42,063 nt of DNA from Thermococcaceae archaeon (GTDB taxonomy: Archaea > Methanobacteriota_B > Thermococci > Thermococcales > Thermococcaceae): NCBI GenBank assembly GCA_030156945.1, contig JASGLT010000017.1:1-42063 (forward strand). The letters are read 5' to 3'. This document shows positions 1 to 7,992 of this stretch, piece after piece. Position 1 is the first letter of the stretch. Each line of letters opens with the position of its first letter. The position numbers and the translations under genes are program-made. The notes under the pieces were generated by a model that was not told the origin of the DNA, searched no databases, and saw nothing but the letters and a program-made list of their open reading frames with translations.

Positions 1-38
1 TAAGTAAATAATGGTTTCAGTCCTCATTTCTCTCCCCT

Positions 39-59
39 TTTCTGAAGAGGTATCAGAAA
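39..59. repeat. 7-bp inverted repeat upstream of the glycosidase promoter
   Basis: TTTCTGA (39-45) and TCAGAAA (53-59) are perfect inverted arms around a 7-nt spacer, about 57 nt upstream of the TATA box. It could be a regulator site for the glycosidase gene or the 3' hairpin of a gene left of the window. It is not the TATCAC-N5-GTGATA motif of Thermococcales sugar regulators, which I did not find here. Confidence 0.35.
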
Positions 60-115
60 CTTAAACCTAACGTCCCACTGCTTATCCTGACAGTGTCGCT
101 AAAGAGTCCGATAAG

Positions 116-123
116 TTTATATA
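116..123 (+). promoter_or_regulatory. TATA box of the multidomain glycosidase gene
   Basis: TTTATATA lies in an AT-rich stretch. With the usual archaeal spacing, transcription would start near 146, leaving a leader of about 39 nt that carries the Shine-Dalgarno site GGAGGGAG (170-177) before the ATG at 185. A second AT-rich motif at 159-168 would place the start inside the gene, so I prefer the upstream one. Nothing else in 1-184 looks like a gene. Confidence 0.55.
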
Positions 124-184
124 TTTTGTCCAACTTCTTATAATTGCTATCCCCAAGCATATAAAATATGGAGGGAGCTATGTA

Positions 185-3100
185 ATGTATAGGCAAAAGG
201 CTCTGGCAGTGTTTGTTTTGTTTGTTGTTTTGGCAGGAGTAGCCGGAAGTATCCCAGCAGGCTACGCAGCGACGAACACCAGCACGTACACGACGCCCAC
301 AGGAATATACTATGAAGTCAGAGGGGATACAATCTACATGATAAACGTTGCAACGGGAGAGGAGACCCCAATACACCTCTTTGGAGTCAACTGGTTCGGC
401 TTTGAGACACCGAACTACGTCGTTCACGGCCTATGGAGTAGGAACTGGGAGGACATGCTCCTCCAGATCAAGAGCCTTGGCTTCAACGCGATAAGGCTTC
501 CCTTCTGTACCCAGTCAGTAAAACCGGGGACGATGCCAACGGGGATTGACTACGCCAAGAACCCCGACCTCCAGGGTCTTGACAGCGTCCAGATAATGGA
601 GAAAATAATCAAGAAGGCTGGAGACCTGGGCATATTCGTGCTCCTCGACTACCACAGAATAGGATGCAACTTCATAGAGCCCCTATGGTACACCGACAGC
701 TTCTCGGAGCAGGACTACATAAACACCTGGGTTGAAGTCGCCCAGAGGTTCGGCAAGTACTGGAACGTTATCGGCGCGGACCTGAAGAACGAACCCCACA
801 GCTCAAGCCCCGCACCTGCTGCCTACACTGACGGAAGTGGGGCCACATGGGGAATGGGCAACAACGCCACCGACTGGAACCTGGCGGCTGAGAGGATAGG
901 AAAGGCAATCCTGGAGGTTGCTCCGCACTGGCTTATATTCGTTGAGGGAACACAGTTTACCACCCCCGAGATAGACGGTAGCTACAAGTGGGGCCACAAC
1001 GCCTGGTGGGGCGGAAACCTCATGGGCGTTAGGAAGTACCCAGTCAACCTGCCCAGGAACAAGCTCGTCTACAGCCCCCACGTTTACGGCCCAGACGTTT
1101 ACGACCAGCCCTACTTTGACCCCGCAGAGGGCTTCCCCGACAACCTCCCCGACATCTGGTACCACCACTTCGGCTACGTAAAGCTTGATCTCGGTTACCC
1201 TGTTGTTATAGGTGAGTTCGGAGGCAAGTACGGCCATGGGGGAGACCCGAGGGACGTCACTTGGCAGAACAAGATAATAGACTGGATGATCCAGAACAAA
1301 TTCTGTGACTTCTTCTACTGGAGCTGGAACCCCAACAGCGGTGACACAGGTGGAATTCTGCAGGATGACTGGACGACAATATGGGAGGACAAATACAACA
1401 ACCTGAAGAGGCTCATGGACAGCTGCTCTGGAAACGCCACTGCTCCGTCCGTCCCCACGACAACTACAACAACCAGTACACCGCCAACAACCACAACGAC
1501 TACAACATCCACTCCAACGACCACTACCCAGACCCCGACCACCACTACTCCAACTACGACAACCACCACGACTACAACTCCTTCAAATAACGTCCCATTT
1601 GAAACTGTGAACGTTCTCCCGACTAGCTCCCAGTACGAGGGAACCAGCGTGGAGGTTGTATGTGATGGAACCCAGTGTGCCTCCAGCGTTTGGGGAGCTC
1701 CGAACCTCTGGGGAGTCGTTAAGATCGGAAACGCTACAATGGACCCCAACGTTTGGGGCTGGGAGGACGTTTACAAGACTGCACCCCAGGACATTGGAAC
1801 CGGCAGCACAAAGATGGAGATAAGGAACGGGGTGCTCAAGGTTACAAACCTCTGGAACATCAACATGCATCCGAAGTACAACACAATGGCATGCCCGGAG
1901 GTCATATACGGCGCCAAGCCTTGGGGCAACCAGCCAATAAACGCTCCGAACTTCGTGCTCCCGATAAAGGTCTCCCAGCTTCCGAGGATACTCGTTGACA
2001 CAAAGTACACGCTCGAAAAGAGCTTCCCAGGAAACAACTTCGCCTTTGAGGCCTGGCTCTTCAAGGATGCCAACAACATGAGGGCACCAGGCCAGGGGGA
2101 CTACGAGATAATGGTACAGCTCTACATCGAGGGCGGCTATCCTGCGGGCTACGACAAGGGGCCAGTTCTCACCGTTGATGTTCCGATAATCGTCGATGGA
2201 AGGCTTGTAAACCAGACTTTTGAGCTCTACGACGTCATAGCGGATGCCGGATGGAGGTTCTTCACCTTCAAGCCAACTAAGAACTACAACGGCTCAGAGG
2301 TTGTGTTCGACTACACCAAATTCATAGAAATAGTTGACAACTACCTCGGCGGTGGCAGCCTCACGAACCACTACCTGATGTCCCTGGAATTCGGTACCGA
2401 GATATACACCAACGGGTGCACCTCATTCCCGTGCACAGTGGACGTAAGGTGGACCCTTGACAAGTACAGGTTCATCCTGGCCCCAGGAACAATGGCCACT
2501 GAGGAGGCCATGAGCGTTCTCGTCGGAGAGGTCCAGCCTCCCGCTTCCACAACAACATCGCAGACGACTACTTCAACCACAACCCCAACGCCCACTACCA
2601 CTACCACGACTCAGACTTCAACCACCACTACAACCACCTCACCGCCGACAACCACCGCACCTGCTCAGGACGTAATTAAGCTCAGGTACCCGGACGATGG
2701 GCAGTGGCCCGAGGCCCCAATTGACAGGGATGGAGACGGAAACCCAGAGTTCTACATAGAAATAAACCCGTGGAACATACTGAGCGCTGAAGGCTACGCC
2801 GAGATGACCTACAACTTGAGCAGCGGGGTTCTCCACTACGTCCAGGCCCTGGATAGTATAACCCTCAAAAACGGCGGTGCCTGGGTGCACGGATATCCCG
2901 AGATATTCTACGGCAACAAGCCCTGGAACAACAACTCAGCCACCGATGGAGAAGTTCCACTGCCTGGAAAAGTCTCGAACCTGAGCAACTTCTACCTGAC
3001 CGTGAGCTACAAGCTGCTGCCGAAGAACGGACTTCCAATAAACCTTGCAATCGAGTCATGGCTCACAAGGGAGCCCTGGAGGAACAGTGGAATAAACAGC

Positions 3101-4153
3101 GACGAGCAGGAGCTCATGATATGGCTGTACTACGACGGACTCCAGCCGGCCGGCTCGAAGGTCAAGGAAATCGTTGTCCCGATAGTGGTGAACGGCACTC
3201 CAGTGAACGCTACCTTCGAGGTCTGGAAGGCGAACATCGGCTGGGAGTACGTAGCCTTCAGAATAAAGACCCCAATAAAGGAGGGAACCGTTACCATACC
3301 GTACGGAGCTTTCATAAGCGCCGCCGCGAACGTAACGAGCCTAGCCAACTACCCCGAGCTGTACCTGGAAGACGTTGAGGTTGGAACCGAATATGGAACG
3401 CCCTCAACCACGAGCGCACACCTAGAGTGGTGGTTCTACAACGTCTCGCTCGAGTACAGGCCTGGAGAACCACTGCTCTCACAGCCACCGGCTGAAGGAT
3501 CTGCTCCATCTGAAGGCGGACAGACTCCCTCGAAAGAAGCTACAGCGGGTACCCTAGACGTAAAGCTCGTGAACTCATGGGGTACCGGTGCACAGTACGA
3601 GGTCTCAGTCAACCTGGACACCTCAAGCACCTGGAAACTCCTAATTAAGATCAAGGACGGCAAGATCTCAGACATATGGAGTGCCAGCATCGTGGGAACG
3701 CAGGGAGACTACGTAGTGGTCCAGCCGAGTTCCCCAACGGCATCGGCTACAGTCGGTTTCGTGACCTCAGGAAATGCCCCATTGGTGGAGGAGGCAGTTC
3801 TGCTCTCTGGTGACAAGGTGCTCGCCACGTGGGCTGCGCCGAAGACCTCGGCCTCGGACCTGAACGTCACTATTAAGATCGACAGCGAGTGGGACTCAGG
3901 ATTCGTGGTCAAGATATACGTCACCAACAACGGCAACGCCCCCGTTTCAAGCTGGCAGATAAAGCTCAGAATGACGAGCCTCATCTCGAGCATCTGGGGT
4001 GGCACGTACACAGCCAGCGGGAACGTTGTAACTATAGTCCCGACTGGAAACAACACCGTCATAAACCCAGGAACCACTGTCGAGATCGGCTTCGTTGCCA
4101 GCAAGCAGGGAGCCTACGTGTACCCCGAGCTCCTTGGGGTCGAAATCCTTTAA
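185..4153 (+). CDS. Secreted multidomain beta-glycosidase GH5-GH12-GH12-CBM2-CBM2
   Basis: A 1322-residue extracellular enzyme expected to cut beta-1,4-glucans (cellulose, possibly xylan or mixed-linkage glucan). Residues 1-29 form a signal peptide ending in an Ala-rich cleavage region. Residues about 30-415 are a GH5 domain with the acid/base Glu in LKNEPH (E203) and the nucleophile in VIGEFGG (E344). A Thr/Pro linker (about 419-468) leads to a first GH12 domain (about 470-780), with YEIMVQLY (E641) and LEFGTE (735-739). A second Thr linker (about 785-828) leads to a divergent second GH12 domain (about 830-1090), with QELMIWLYY (E976) and VEVGTEYG. A Pro/Ser/Glu-rich spacer precedes two C-terminal beta-sandwich modules (about 1120-1220 and 1225-1322). 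Both resemble CBM2, and the second has the clearer VKIYVTNNG...SSWQIKL pattern. The ATG at 185 follows GGAGGGAG. A protein of this architecture has been described from a xylanolytic Thermococcus isolate (strain 2319x1, from memory). The substrate range is inferred. Confidence 0.93.
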   Translation: MYRQKALAVFVLFVVLAGVAGSIPAGYAATNTSTYTTPTGIYYEVRGDTIYMINVATGEETPIHLFGVNWFGFETPNYVVHGLWSRNWEDMLLQIKSLGFNAIRLPFCTQSVKPGTMPTGIDYAKNPDLQGLDSVQIMEKIIKKAGDLGIFVLLDYHRIGCNFIEPLWYTDSFSEQDYINTWVEVAQRFGKYWNVIGADLKNEPHSSSPAPAAYTDGSGATWGMGNNATDWNLAAERIGKAILEVAPHWLIFVEGTQFTTPEIDGSYKWGHNAWWGGNLMGVRKYPVNLPRNKLVYSPHVYGPDVYDQPYFDPAEGFPDNLPDIWYHHFGYVKLDLGYPVVIGEFGGKYGHGGDPRDVTWQNKIIDWMIQNKFCDFFYWSWNPNSGDTGGILQDDWTTIWEDKYNNLKRLMDSCSGNATAPSVPTTTTTTSTPPTTTTTTTSTPTTTTQTPTTTTPTTTTTTTTTPSNNVPFETVNVLPTSSQYEGTSVEVVCDGTQCASSVWGAPNLWGVVKIGNATMDPNVWGWEDVYKTAPQDIGTGSTKMEIRNGVLKVTNLWNINMHPKYNTMACPEVIYGAKPWGNQPINAPNFVLPIKVSQLPRILVDTKYTLEKSFPGNNFAFEAWLFKDANNMRAPGQGDYEIMVQLYIEGGYPAGYDKGPVLTVDVPIIVDGRLVNQTFELYDVIADAGWRFFTFKPTKNYNGSEVVFDYTKFIEIVDNYLGGGSLTNHYLMSLEFGTEIYTNGCTSFPCTVDVRWTLDKYRFILAPGTMATEEAMSVLVGEVQPPASTTTSQTTTSTTTPTPTTTTTTQTSTTTTTTSPPTTTAPAQDVIKLRYPDDGQWPEAPIDRDGDGNPEFYIEINPWNILSAEGYAEMTYNLSSGVLHYVQALDSITLKNGGAWVHGYPEIFYGNKPWNNNSATDGEVPLPGKVSNLSNFYLTVSYKLLPKNGLPINLAIESWLTREPWRNSGINSDEQELMIWLYYDGLQPAGSKVKEIVVPIVVNGTPVNATFEVWKANIGWEYVAFRIKTPIKEGTVTIPYGAFISAAANVTSLANYPELYLEDVEVGTEYGTPSTTSAHLEWWFYNVSLEYRPGEPLLSQPPAEGSAPSEGGQTPSKEATAGTLDVKLVNSWGTGAQYEVSVNLDTSSTWKLLIKIKDGKISDIWSASIVGTQGDYVVVQPSSPTASATVGFVTSGNAPLVEEAVLLSGDKVLATWAAPKTSASDLNVTIKIDSEWDSGFVVKIYVTNNGNAPVSSWQIKLRMTSLISSIWGGTYTASGNVVTIVPTGNNTVINPGTTVEIGFVASKQGAYVYPELLGVEIL
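1450..1583 (+). repeat. Thr/Pro-rich linker repeat 1 in the glycosidase
   Basis: A run of ACN and CCN codons encodes about 45 residues, nearly all Thr with some Pro, Ser and Gln, between the GH5 and first GH12 domains. Such linkers are usually O-glycosylated flexible spacers. On the opposite strand the run reads as meaningless poly-Val ORFs. Confidence 0.85.
2548..2664 (+). repeat. Thr/Pro-rich linker repeat 2 in the glycosidase
   Basis: A second low-complexity ACN/CCN run encodes the spacer between the two GH12 domains. It matches linker 1 in composition but not in exact order, which suggests independent slippage rather than a fresh copy. Confidence 0.85.
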
Positions 4154-4160
4154 TCCCTTC

Positions 4161-4175
4161 TCCTTTTTTCTTGAT
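4161..4175 (+). terminator. T-rich terminator after the glycosidase gene
   Basis: A pyrimidine tract with a run of six T follows the TAA stop by a few bases, with no hairpin. This fits an archaeal oligo-T terminator. It sits just ahead of the next gene's Shine-Dalgarno site, so some readthrough into that gene is possible. Confidence 0.5.
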
Positions 4176-4194
4176 CTCAACAGGAGGCGGGATT

Positions 4195-5583
4195 ATGGAC
4201 AGAAAAGTTGCACTCTTAGCCTACGTTGTTCTTATATCACTGATAAGCACGTATAGTTACACTGAATTTCTTGAGCTCAACGACTACATAGGCGATGAGG
4301 TCTGGTACGTGTCCGCTGCTAGAAATATACTCCACAAACTCGGATTCGCCCCAAAATACGAAGAGGATGGCTACTACGGTGTTAACCTGATCCTCCCAGA
4401 GAACGTCGACAGGAACAACCTGAGCCTGAAGGTCAAGATATGGAGCAGCTTCTCCTCCTGCCAGAATCAAAACCCCGGCCACGTCAGGCCGCCGGCGAGA
4501 ACTCAGGTTGAATATCAGAACATCAACGGATTCTATTATGAGGTGAGAGAGGACTGCCTGGAATCCCTTTTGAATCTCGATGAGGGTATAATCACCATTA
4601 CTGGATACAAATACCCTGACAAGAAAAACATAGTGTCGTACCTAAACACGGAGCACTCATTTTTCGGGAAGGGTCTCATTGGGCTTTCCATGCTAGTTGA
4701 GGATTCCCCATTCTTCTGGAGGCTTCCCGGGTTCTTGGAGAGAATTCTGCTTGTTTTTATCGTCGCGTACGTTGCCTACGCTCTTACTGAGGATCACCTA
4801 ACCCCCGCAATAGCCGCGACCATAGCTGCCTTTGACAAACTCCTGCTATCGATGTCGGTTACGGCTATGCTGGACATACACGTCGCTTTCTTTGCTGTGC
4901 TCGCAATGGTCATGTTTTTGGAGAACCGCTACGGGCTCGCGGGGATCTTTTTGGGGCTCGGAGTGGCAACGAAGATGAACCTGGCATTTCTGCCCCTGGT
5001 TTTCACCCTCATACTGCTTAAGAGGAGGAATTACAGGGAGTTGCTGCCGATGATTGGCCTTGCCCTGGCGGCTTTCATAGTCGCTCACGTTCCCCTGATG
5101 GTGGCTATCGGTCCAGAGGAGACCATAAAACAGCTAGTCTCCAGTTTTGGATGGCACTTGAGCACCAAGGAGAACCACCCGGCAATATCTCCAGTGTGGA
5201 CATGGTTCTATTCTGCCAAGGATTTTCCACTCCACTACGGGCCCGATTTGAGTGCAGAAATAAGCGAGCGCCTATTCCAGGGAGCACTTGTGAGTACTGT
5301 ATTTTTCCCGGTTCTTAGGAGGAGAAGGTCAGGAGGGAATCTTGGGATCGTTTATGCTTCGTTCTGGGCTGGAGTAATGTTCTACGTGGTGCACTATCTC
5401 CTCGGAGGGAAAAACCAGTACTCTTTCTACGCAACACCACTCGTTCCGCTGGCGGCGATAATGACCGCTGTTTTAATCAGAGAGGCTGTAAATTGGGAGC
5501 TTTTGGGAGAGCTGAGGCGCATTTTCGGGGCGGGGCTCAAAAAAGCGAGGTTAGAAGCCTACCTAACGAAGCCAGGAAGGTAA
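4195..5583 (+). CDS. GT-C type membrane glycosyltransferase-like protein
   Basis: A 462-residue polytopic membrane protein. The ATG at 4195 is chosen because AGGAGGCGG lies just before it; upstream in-frame codons run through the glycosidase gene. A first membrane helix (about 7-22) is followed by DYIGDEVWYVSAARNI, which matches the acidic first-loop motif of dolichyl-phosphate-sugar-dependent GT-C transferases (PMT/ArnT/GT39-like). An extracytoplasmic loop of about 120 residues with two Cys follows, then eight or so helices from about residue 175. The likely role is transfer of a sugar from a lipid carrier to protein or lipid on the outer face. Since it lies 41 bp after a secreted protein with long Thr linkers, modification of that protein is an attractive guess but unproven. 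Donor and acceptor cannot be told from sequence. Confidence 0.75.
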   Translation: MDRKVALLAYVVLISLISTYSYTEFLELNDYIGDEVWYVSAARNILHKLGFAPKYEEDGYYGVNLILPENVDRNNLSLKVKIWSSFSSCQNQNPGHVRPPARTQVEYQNINGFYYEVREDCLESLLNLDEGIITITGYKYPDKKNIVSYLNTEHSFFGKGLIGLSMLVEDSPFFWRLPGFLERILLVFIVAYVAYALTEDHLTPAIAATIAAFDKLLLSMSVTAMLDIHVAFFAVLAMVMFLENRYGLAGIFLGLGVATKMNLAFLPLVFTLILLKRRNYRELLPMIGLALAAFIVAHVPLMVAIGPEETIKQLVSSFGWHLSTKENHPAISPVWTWFYSAKDFPLHYGPDLSAEISERLFQGALVSTVFFPVLRRRRSGGNLGIVYASFWAGVMFYVVHYLLGGKNQYSFYATPLVPLAAIMTAVLIREAVNWELLGELRRIFGAGLKKARLEAYLTKPGR

Positions 5584-5602
5584 AAAATGGAGAGCAAAAC
5601 AG

Positions 5603-6295
5603 CTAATCCAGCGCCTCCAGGACCTCGAGCACGTGCTCAACGCCCGGAACTTCAAATCCCCTTTCATGGATTTTCCTTACGCCCTCCGCCTCCGGGTTTA
5701 TCCAGACGCCCCACATTCCAACCCTTATGGCCCCTTCAAAGTCCTCAGCGTAAGTGTCTCCAACATGGAGCGCTTCCTCGGGCTTTACCCCAAAGGTCTG
5801 AAGGGGCTTCATAAACATCTCGGGCAGTGGCTTGAAGGTTCCAACCTCGTCCGCGAAGAAAGTTTTGTCCACGAAGTTCATAAGCCCGAAGCGCTCAAGA
5901 AGAAGTCTCGTGTAGGAGCCCGGCCAGAACATCACGTTGCCCGTGACGGTAACTTTGAGCCCCCTTCTTTTTACCCCCTCAAGGGCCTCTTTGGCGCCCG
6001 GGAGAACTATTTCATCGCCCACGTTAATTACAGCCCTCGCCGCGGCCCTCTTGACGAGCTCAACGTCTATTCCGAGCAGTTCTGCCAGAAGCTCCTGGCT
6101 CTCTTCAAGGGGCCTTGAGGGATCGCCCTCCCCCCTGGCGCGCATCCCCTTTATCCTCTCGCGCGTCAGCATCATGCCCTCCACAACGTCCACTATGCAT
6201 GTCCCCATCAGCTTTGAGAGTTCCCCGGCCATGACGTCGAGCATGACGTTTATGTCGAGAAGGGTGTTCCAGACATCGAATGACACCAGCTTCAT
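5603..6295 (-). CDS. HAD superfamily hydrolase
   Basis: A 230-residue predicted cytoplasmic phosphatase-like enzyme. HAD motif I is FDVWNTLLD, where the nucleophile Asp is present but the usual second Asp of DxD is Trp. Motif II is VTGNVMF, motif III is the Lys in FKPLPEMF, and motif IV is [13 protein letters not shown]. The region between motifs I and II (about 20-95) is helical, as in C1-cap HADs. The ATG at 6295 is chosen because GGTGG precedes it and the protein then begins directly with the motif I strand; the reading frame is open 25 codons further upstream without support. It follows the TOPRIM-like gene by 40 bp on the same strand and may share its transcript. The substrate is unknown. 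The Trp in motif I could mean altered chemistry, as in dehalogenase-like HADs. Confidence 0.85.
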   Translation of the reverse strand: MKLVSFDVWNTLLDINVMLDVMAGELSKLMGTCIVDVVEGMMLTRERIKGMRARGEGDPSRPLEESQELLAELLGIDVELVKRAAARAVINVGDEIVLPGAKEALEGVKRRGLKVTVTGNVMFWPGSYTRLLLERFGLMNFVDKTFFADEVGTFKPLPEMFMKPLQTFGVKPEEALHVGDTYAEDFEGAIRVGMWGVWINPEAEGVRKIHERGFEVPGVEHVLEVLEALD

Positions 6296-6335
6296 CTTTA
6301 CCACCGGAGAATAAGTTGAACCCCAGAATAAAAAC

Positions 6336-7358
6336 TCAACGCTCCCACATTGCCAGCCTGACCAGCCCATCCATCAGCCCAGCTTCCCTGAGGACGGCCT
6401 TCAGGTTCCTGAAGCGGGAGCGCATGACGAAGAGCTCATAAAAGCCCTCCAGATTGCCCCAGTGCCCGTAGGCAGATAGCGCTATGTACATGACCTCCTT
6501 GGGCTTTAAAAGCCTGCCGAGGCTTTCGCTCAGGGCCTTCAGTCCGGGCCTTATCCTCTCCATCAGCCCCTCCCTCGCTATGAGGTGCAGCATCAGGTCT
6601 TCAACGGTGGGCTTCCTCCAGTCTATTAGCTCGTCCTGATAAGGCAGGCCTATTATCAGGGGGATTACCTCAGTGCCACCGACCAGGTAGCCCTCCCCAG
6701 ATTCCCTATATTCAAAGTCCGAGAGCCTGCCCAGTATTGAATCCAAAGCCGCCTCTCTGTTCTCGTCTATATCGACGGCAACCCCTATTCTGTCCACGGC
6801 AAAGGCAAAAACATCCATCGCCCTCAGGAAGTTTCCAAGGTTCCTCACAACGCCGGAGTTGCCCTCACTCGGGATTACGGCCACGTAGGTTCCGTCAGAC
6901 GACCTCTTGAGGATGTCGAAGTTGTCTCTCTCAAAGACGCGCTCGATGAAGGTCAGGTTGTAAGGGACTTCCCTGCTCTCCCTGAACTCAAAGAGCTTCT
7001 TGAAGACGGCTTTGAAGAACTTGGCGTCCGTCTTGCCCTCCACAAAAAGCACAGAGGTTCTAGCGGGCTCCCCCGAGAAACCACCCCTGACGTCAAAGTC
7101 CAGGTATTTCCTGAGCTCGTGGACTTCCTTGAGTGTGAGGGACTTGCCGGTATCCGAATAGATAAGAACGTTCTCCTCCCCCTTTTTGAACCTCCGGGCA
7201 ATGAGGTCAAGGAGCTCAAGGCTCGCCGTTACGATAGTCTCGTCTCCCCTGAGTGAACCCACGAGCTTCTCCAGTTCCTCCCTGTTCTTCCCGTATTCGG
7301 GAAATAGAAGAGCATCTTCCGCATACCTTTCCCACTTCTTCCCAGTAACTACCCTCAT
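6336..7358 (-). CDS. TOPRIM-like protein of unknown function (DUF3226-like)
   Basis: 340 residues. The N-terminal 100 residues are mainly helical. The segment [14 protein letters not shown] (about 105-118) fits a TOPRIM first strand with its conserved Glu, and [13 protein letters not shown] (about 197-209) fits the D-x-D part, so a metal-binding fold of the kind found in topoisomerases, primases and OLD nucleases is likely. The C-terminal 100 residues are helical. The ATG follows GGTGAAGTGA and begins immediately after the TGA of the membrane protein gene upstream, so the two are almost certainly translated together. I recognise the family only loosely. Whether it is a nuclease is not shown. 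Confidence 0.7.
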   Translation of the reverse strand: MRVVTGKKWERYAEDALLFPEYGKNREELEKLVGSLRGDETIVTASLELLDLIARRFKKGEENVLIYSDTGKSLTLKEVHELRKYLDFDVRGGFSGEPARTSVLFVEGKTDAKFFKAVFKKLFEFRESREVPYNLTFIERVFERDNFDILKRSSDGTYVAVIPSEGNSGVVRNLGNFLRAMDVFAFAVDRIGVAVDIDENREAALDSILGRLSDFEYRESGEGYLVGGTEVIPLIIGLPYQDELIDWRKPTVEDLMLHLIAREGLMERIRPGLKALSESLGRLLKPKEVMYIALSAYGHWGNLEGFYELFVMRSRFRNLKAVLREAGLMDGLVRLAMWER

Positions 7359-7892
7359 TCACTTCACCATGTCAACAGCTATTGCGCCAACTATCGCGAA
7401 GGTGCTCGTTATTACCGTCGCGCTGAGGTACTGAGGAAGCGTGAACTCAGCCAGCCTGTTTATGCCGTAGAGGTATATCATGCCCGCAGAGACCGTGTAG
7501 GAAATAATGGATACGGTTATCAGCCTTTTTGGCACATGGAACACTTCCTCAGCCCTTATGTTCCCAATTCTGGACTTCGCTATAAGACCATAAGCTATCC
7601 CCATCGTGAGCAGAAAAATTGCAAAAGCTCTCCAGAGCGAAATTTCTTTGGCCACGTCCCAGAGTTCAGACGTGAAGAGGAAGGGGAGGGCGAAGGTTAC
7701 AGCCCCAACAAGCTCCTGAACTATGTCGTCCAGTCCCAGGGAGTCCGGTTCGCTTCTGCGCTCCTCCGCCCTGGCTATAGCCCTAACCTGCTTTTCGATC
7801 TCTTCAAGTCTTCCGTCTATCATCTTAAACCTCTCTGAGTCCCGCTCAGGTTCGGGGGTCATCATCTTTTCAGCATTGGATTCACTCATCAT
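7359..7892 (-). CDS. DUF2391-like integral membrane protein
   Basis: Up to 177 residues. The first 55 are charged and partly coiled-coil (RLEEIEKQVRAIARAEERR). Four membrane helices follow (about 63-78, 87-107, 123-145, 152-175). The family resembles DUF2391/TIGR02587, of unknown function. The start is uncertain: ATG at 7892 or 7889 lacks a Shine-Dalgarno site, and a TATA box at 7919-7926 would start the RNA only a few bases upstream, so a leaderless start is likely. The first 50 bases also form a C/D box RNA pattern (7842-7897). The stop codon abuts the start of the TOPRIM-like gene. Confidence 0.7.
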   Translation of the reverse strand: MMSESNAEKMMTPEPERDSERFKMIDGRLEEIEKQVRAIARAEERRSEPDSLGLDDIVQELVGAVTFALPFLFTSELWDVAKEISLWRAFAIFLLTMGIAYGLIAKSRIGNIRAEEVFHVPKRLITVSIISYTVSAGMIYLYGINRLAEFTLPQYLSATVITSTFAIVGAIAVDMVK

Positions 7893-7897
7893 CGCGG
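7842..7897 (-). ncRNA. Candidate C/D box sRNA (2'-O-methylation guide)
   Basis: Read on the minus strand the order is stem CCGC (7897-7894), G, box C ATGATGA (7892-7886), a 12-nt guide (7885-7874), box D' CTGA (7873-7870), a 4-nt spacer, box C' ATGATGA (7865-7859), a 9-nt guide (7858-7850), box D CTGA (7849-7846) and closing stem GCGG (7845-7842). All four boxes are perfect, the ends pair, and the 56-nt size is right for archaeal C/D RNAs bound by L7Ae, Nop5 and fibrillarin. A TATA box about 26 nt upstream puts the start near the CCGC. The second guide is short (about 12 is usual). It overlaps the 5' end of the membrane protein gene. No target was assigned. Confidence 0.6.
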
Positions 7898-7918
7898 TAC
7901 TTGATTCTGCTCCTCAAG

Positions 7919-7926
7919 TTATAAAG
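7919..7926 (-). promoter_or_regulatory. TATA box for the C/D sRNA candidate and the DUF2391-like gene
   Basis: On the minus strand the element reads CTTTATAA. Standard spacing puts initiation near 7895-7897, the 5' end of the sRNA candidate and 3-5 nt before the first ATG of the membrane protein. Confidence 0.5.
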
Positions 7927-7992
7927 GTAAGGATTATAAGACTCCCCTACTCTACGGTGCCTAGTCGGGAGAAAAATTCTGAGGTGAGCAGT

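Noticed and set aside
1-184. Thermococcales glycolytic motif (TATCAC-N5-GTGATA) upstream of the glycosidase
   Set aside because: No such sequence occurs in the promoter region; the only dyad there has different arms.
53-427. A 124-codon minus-strand ORF over the promoter and start of the glycosidase gene
   Set aside because: It runs through the TATA region and signal-peptide codons, has no Shine-Dalgarno support and resembles nothing; the plus-strand gene is certain.
1315-1749. A poly-Val ORF on the minus strand
   Set aside because: It is the antisense reading of the Thr-rich linker codons of the glycosidase.
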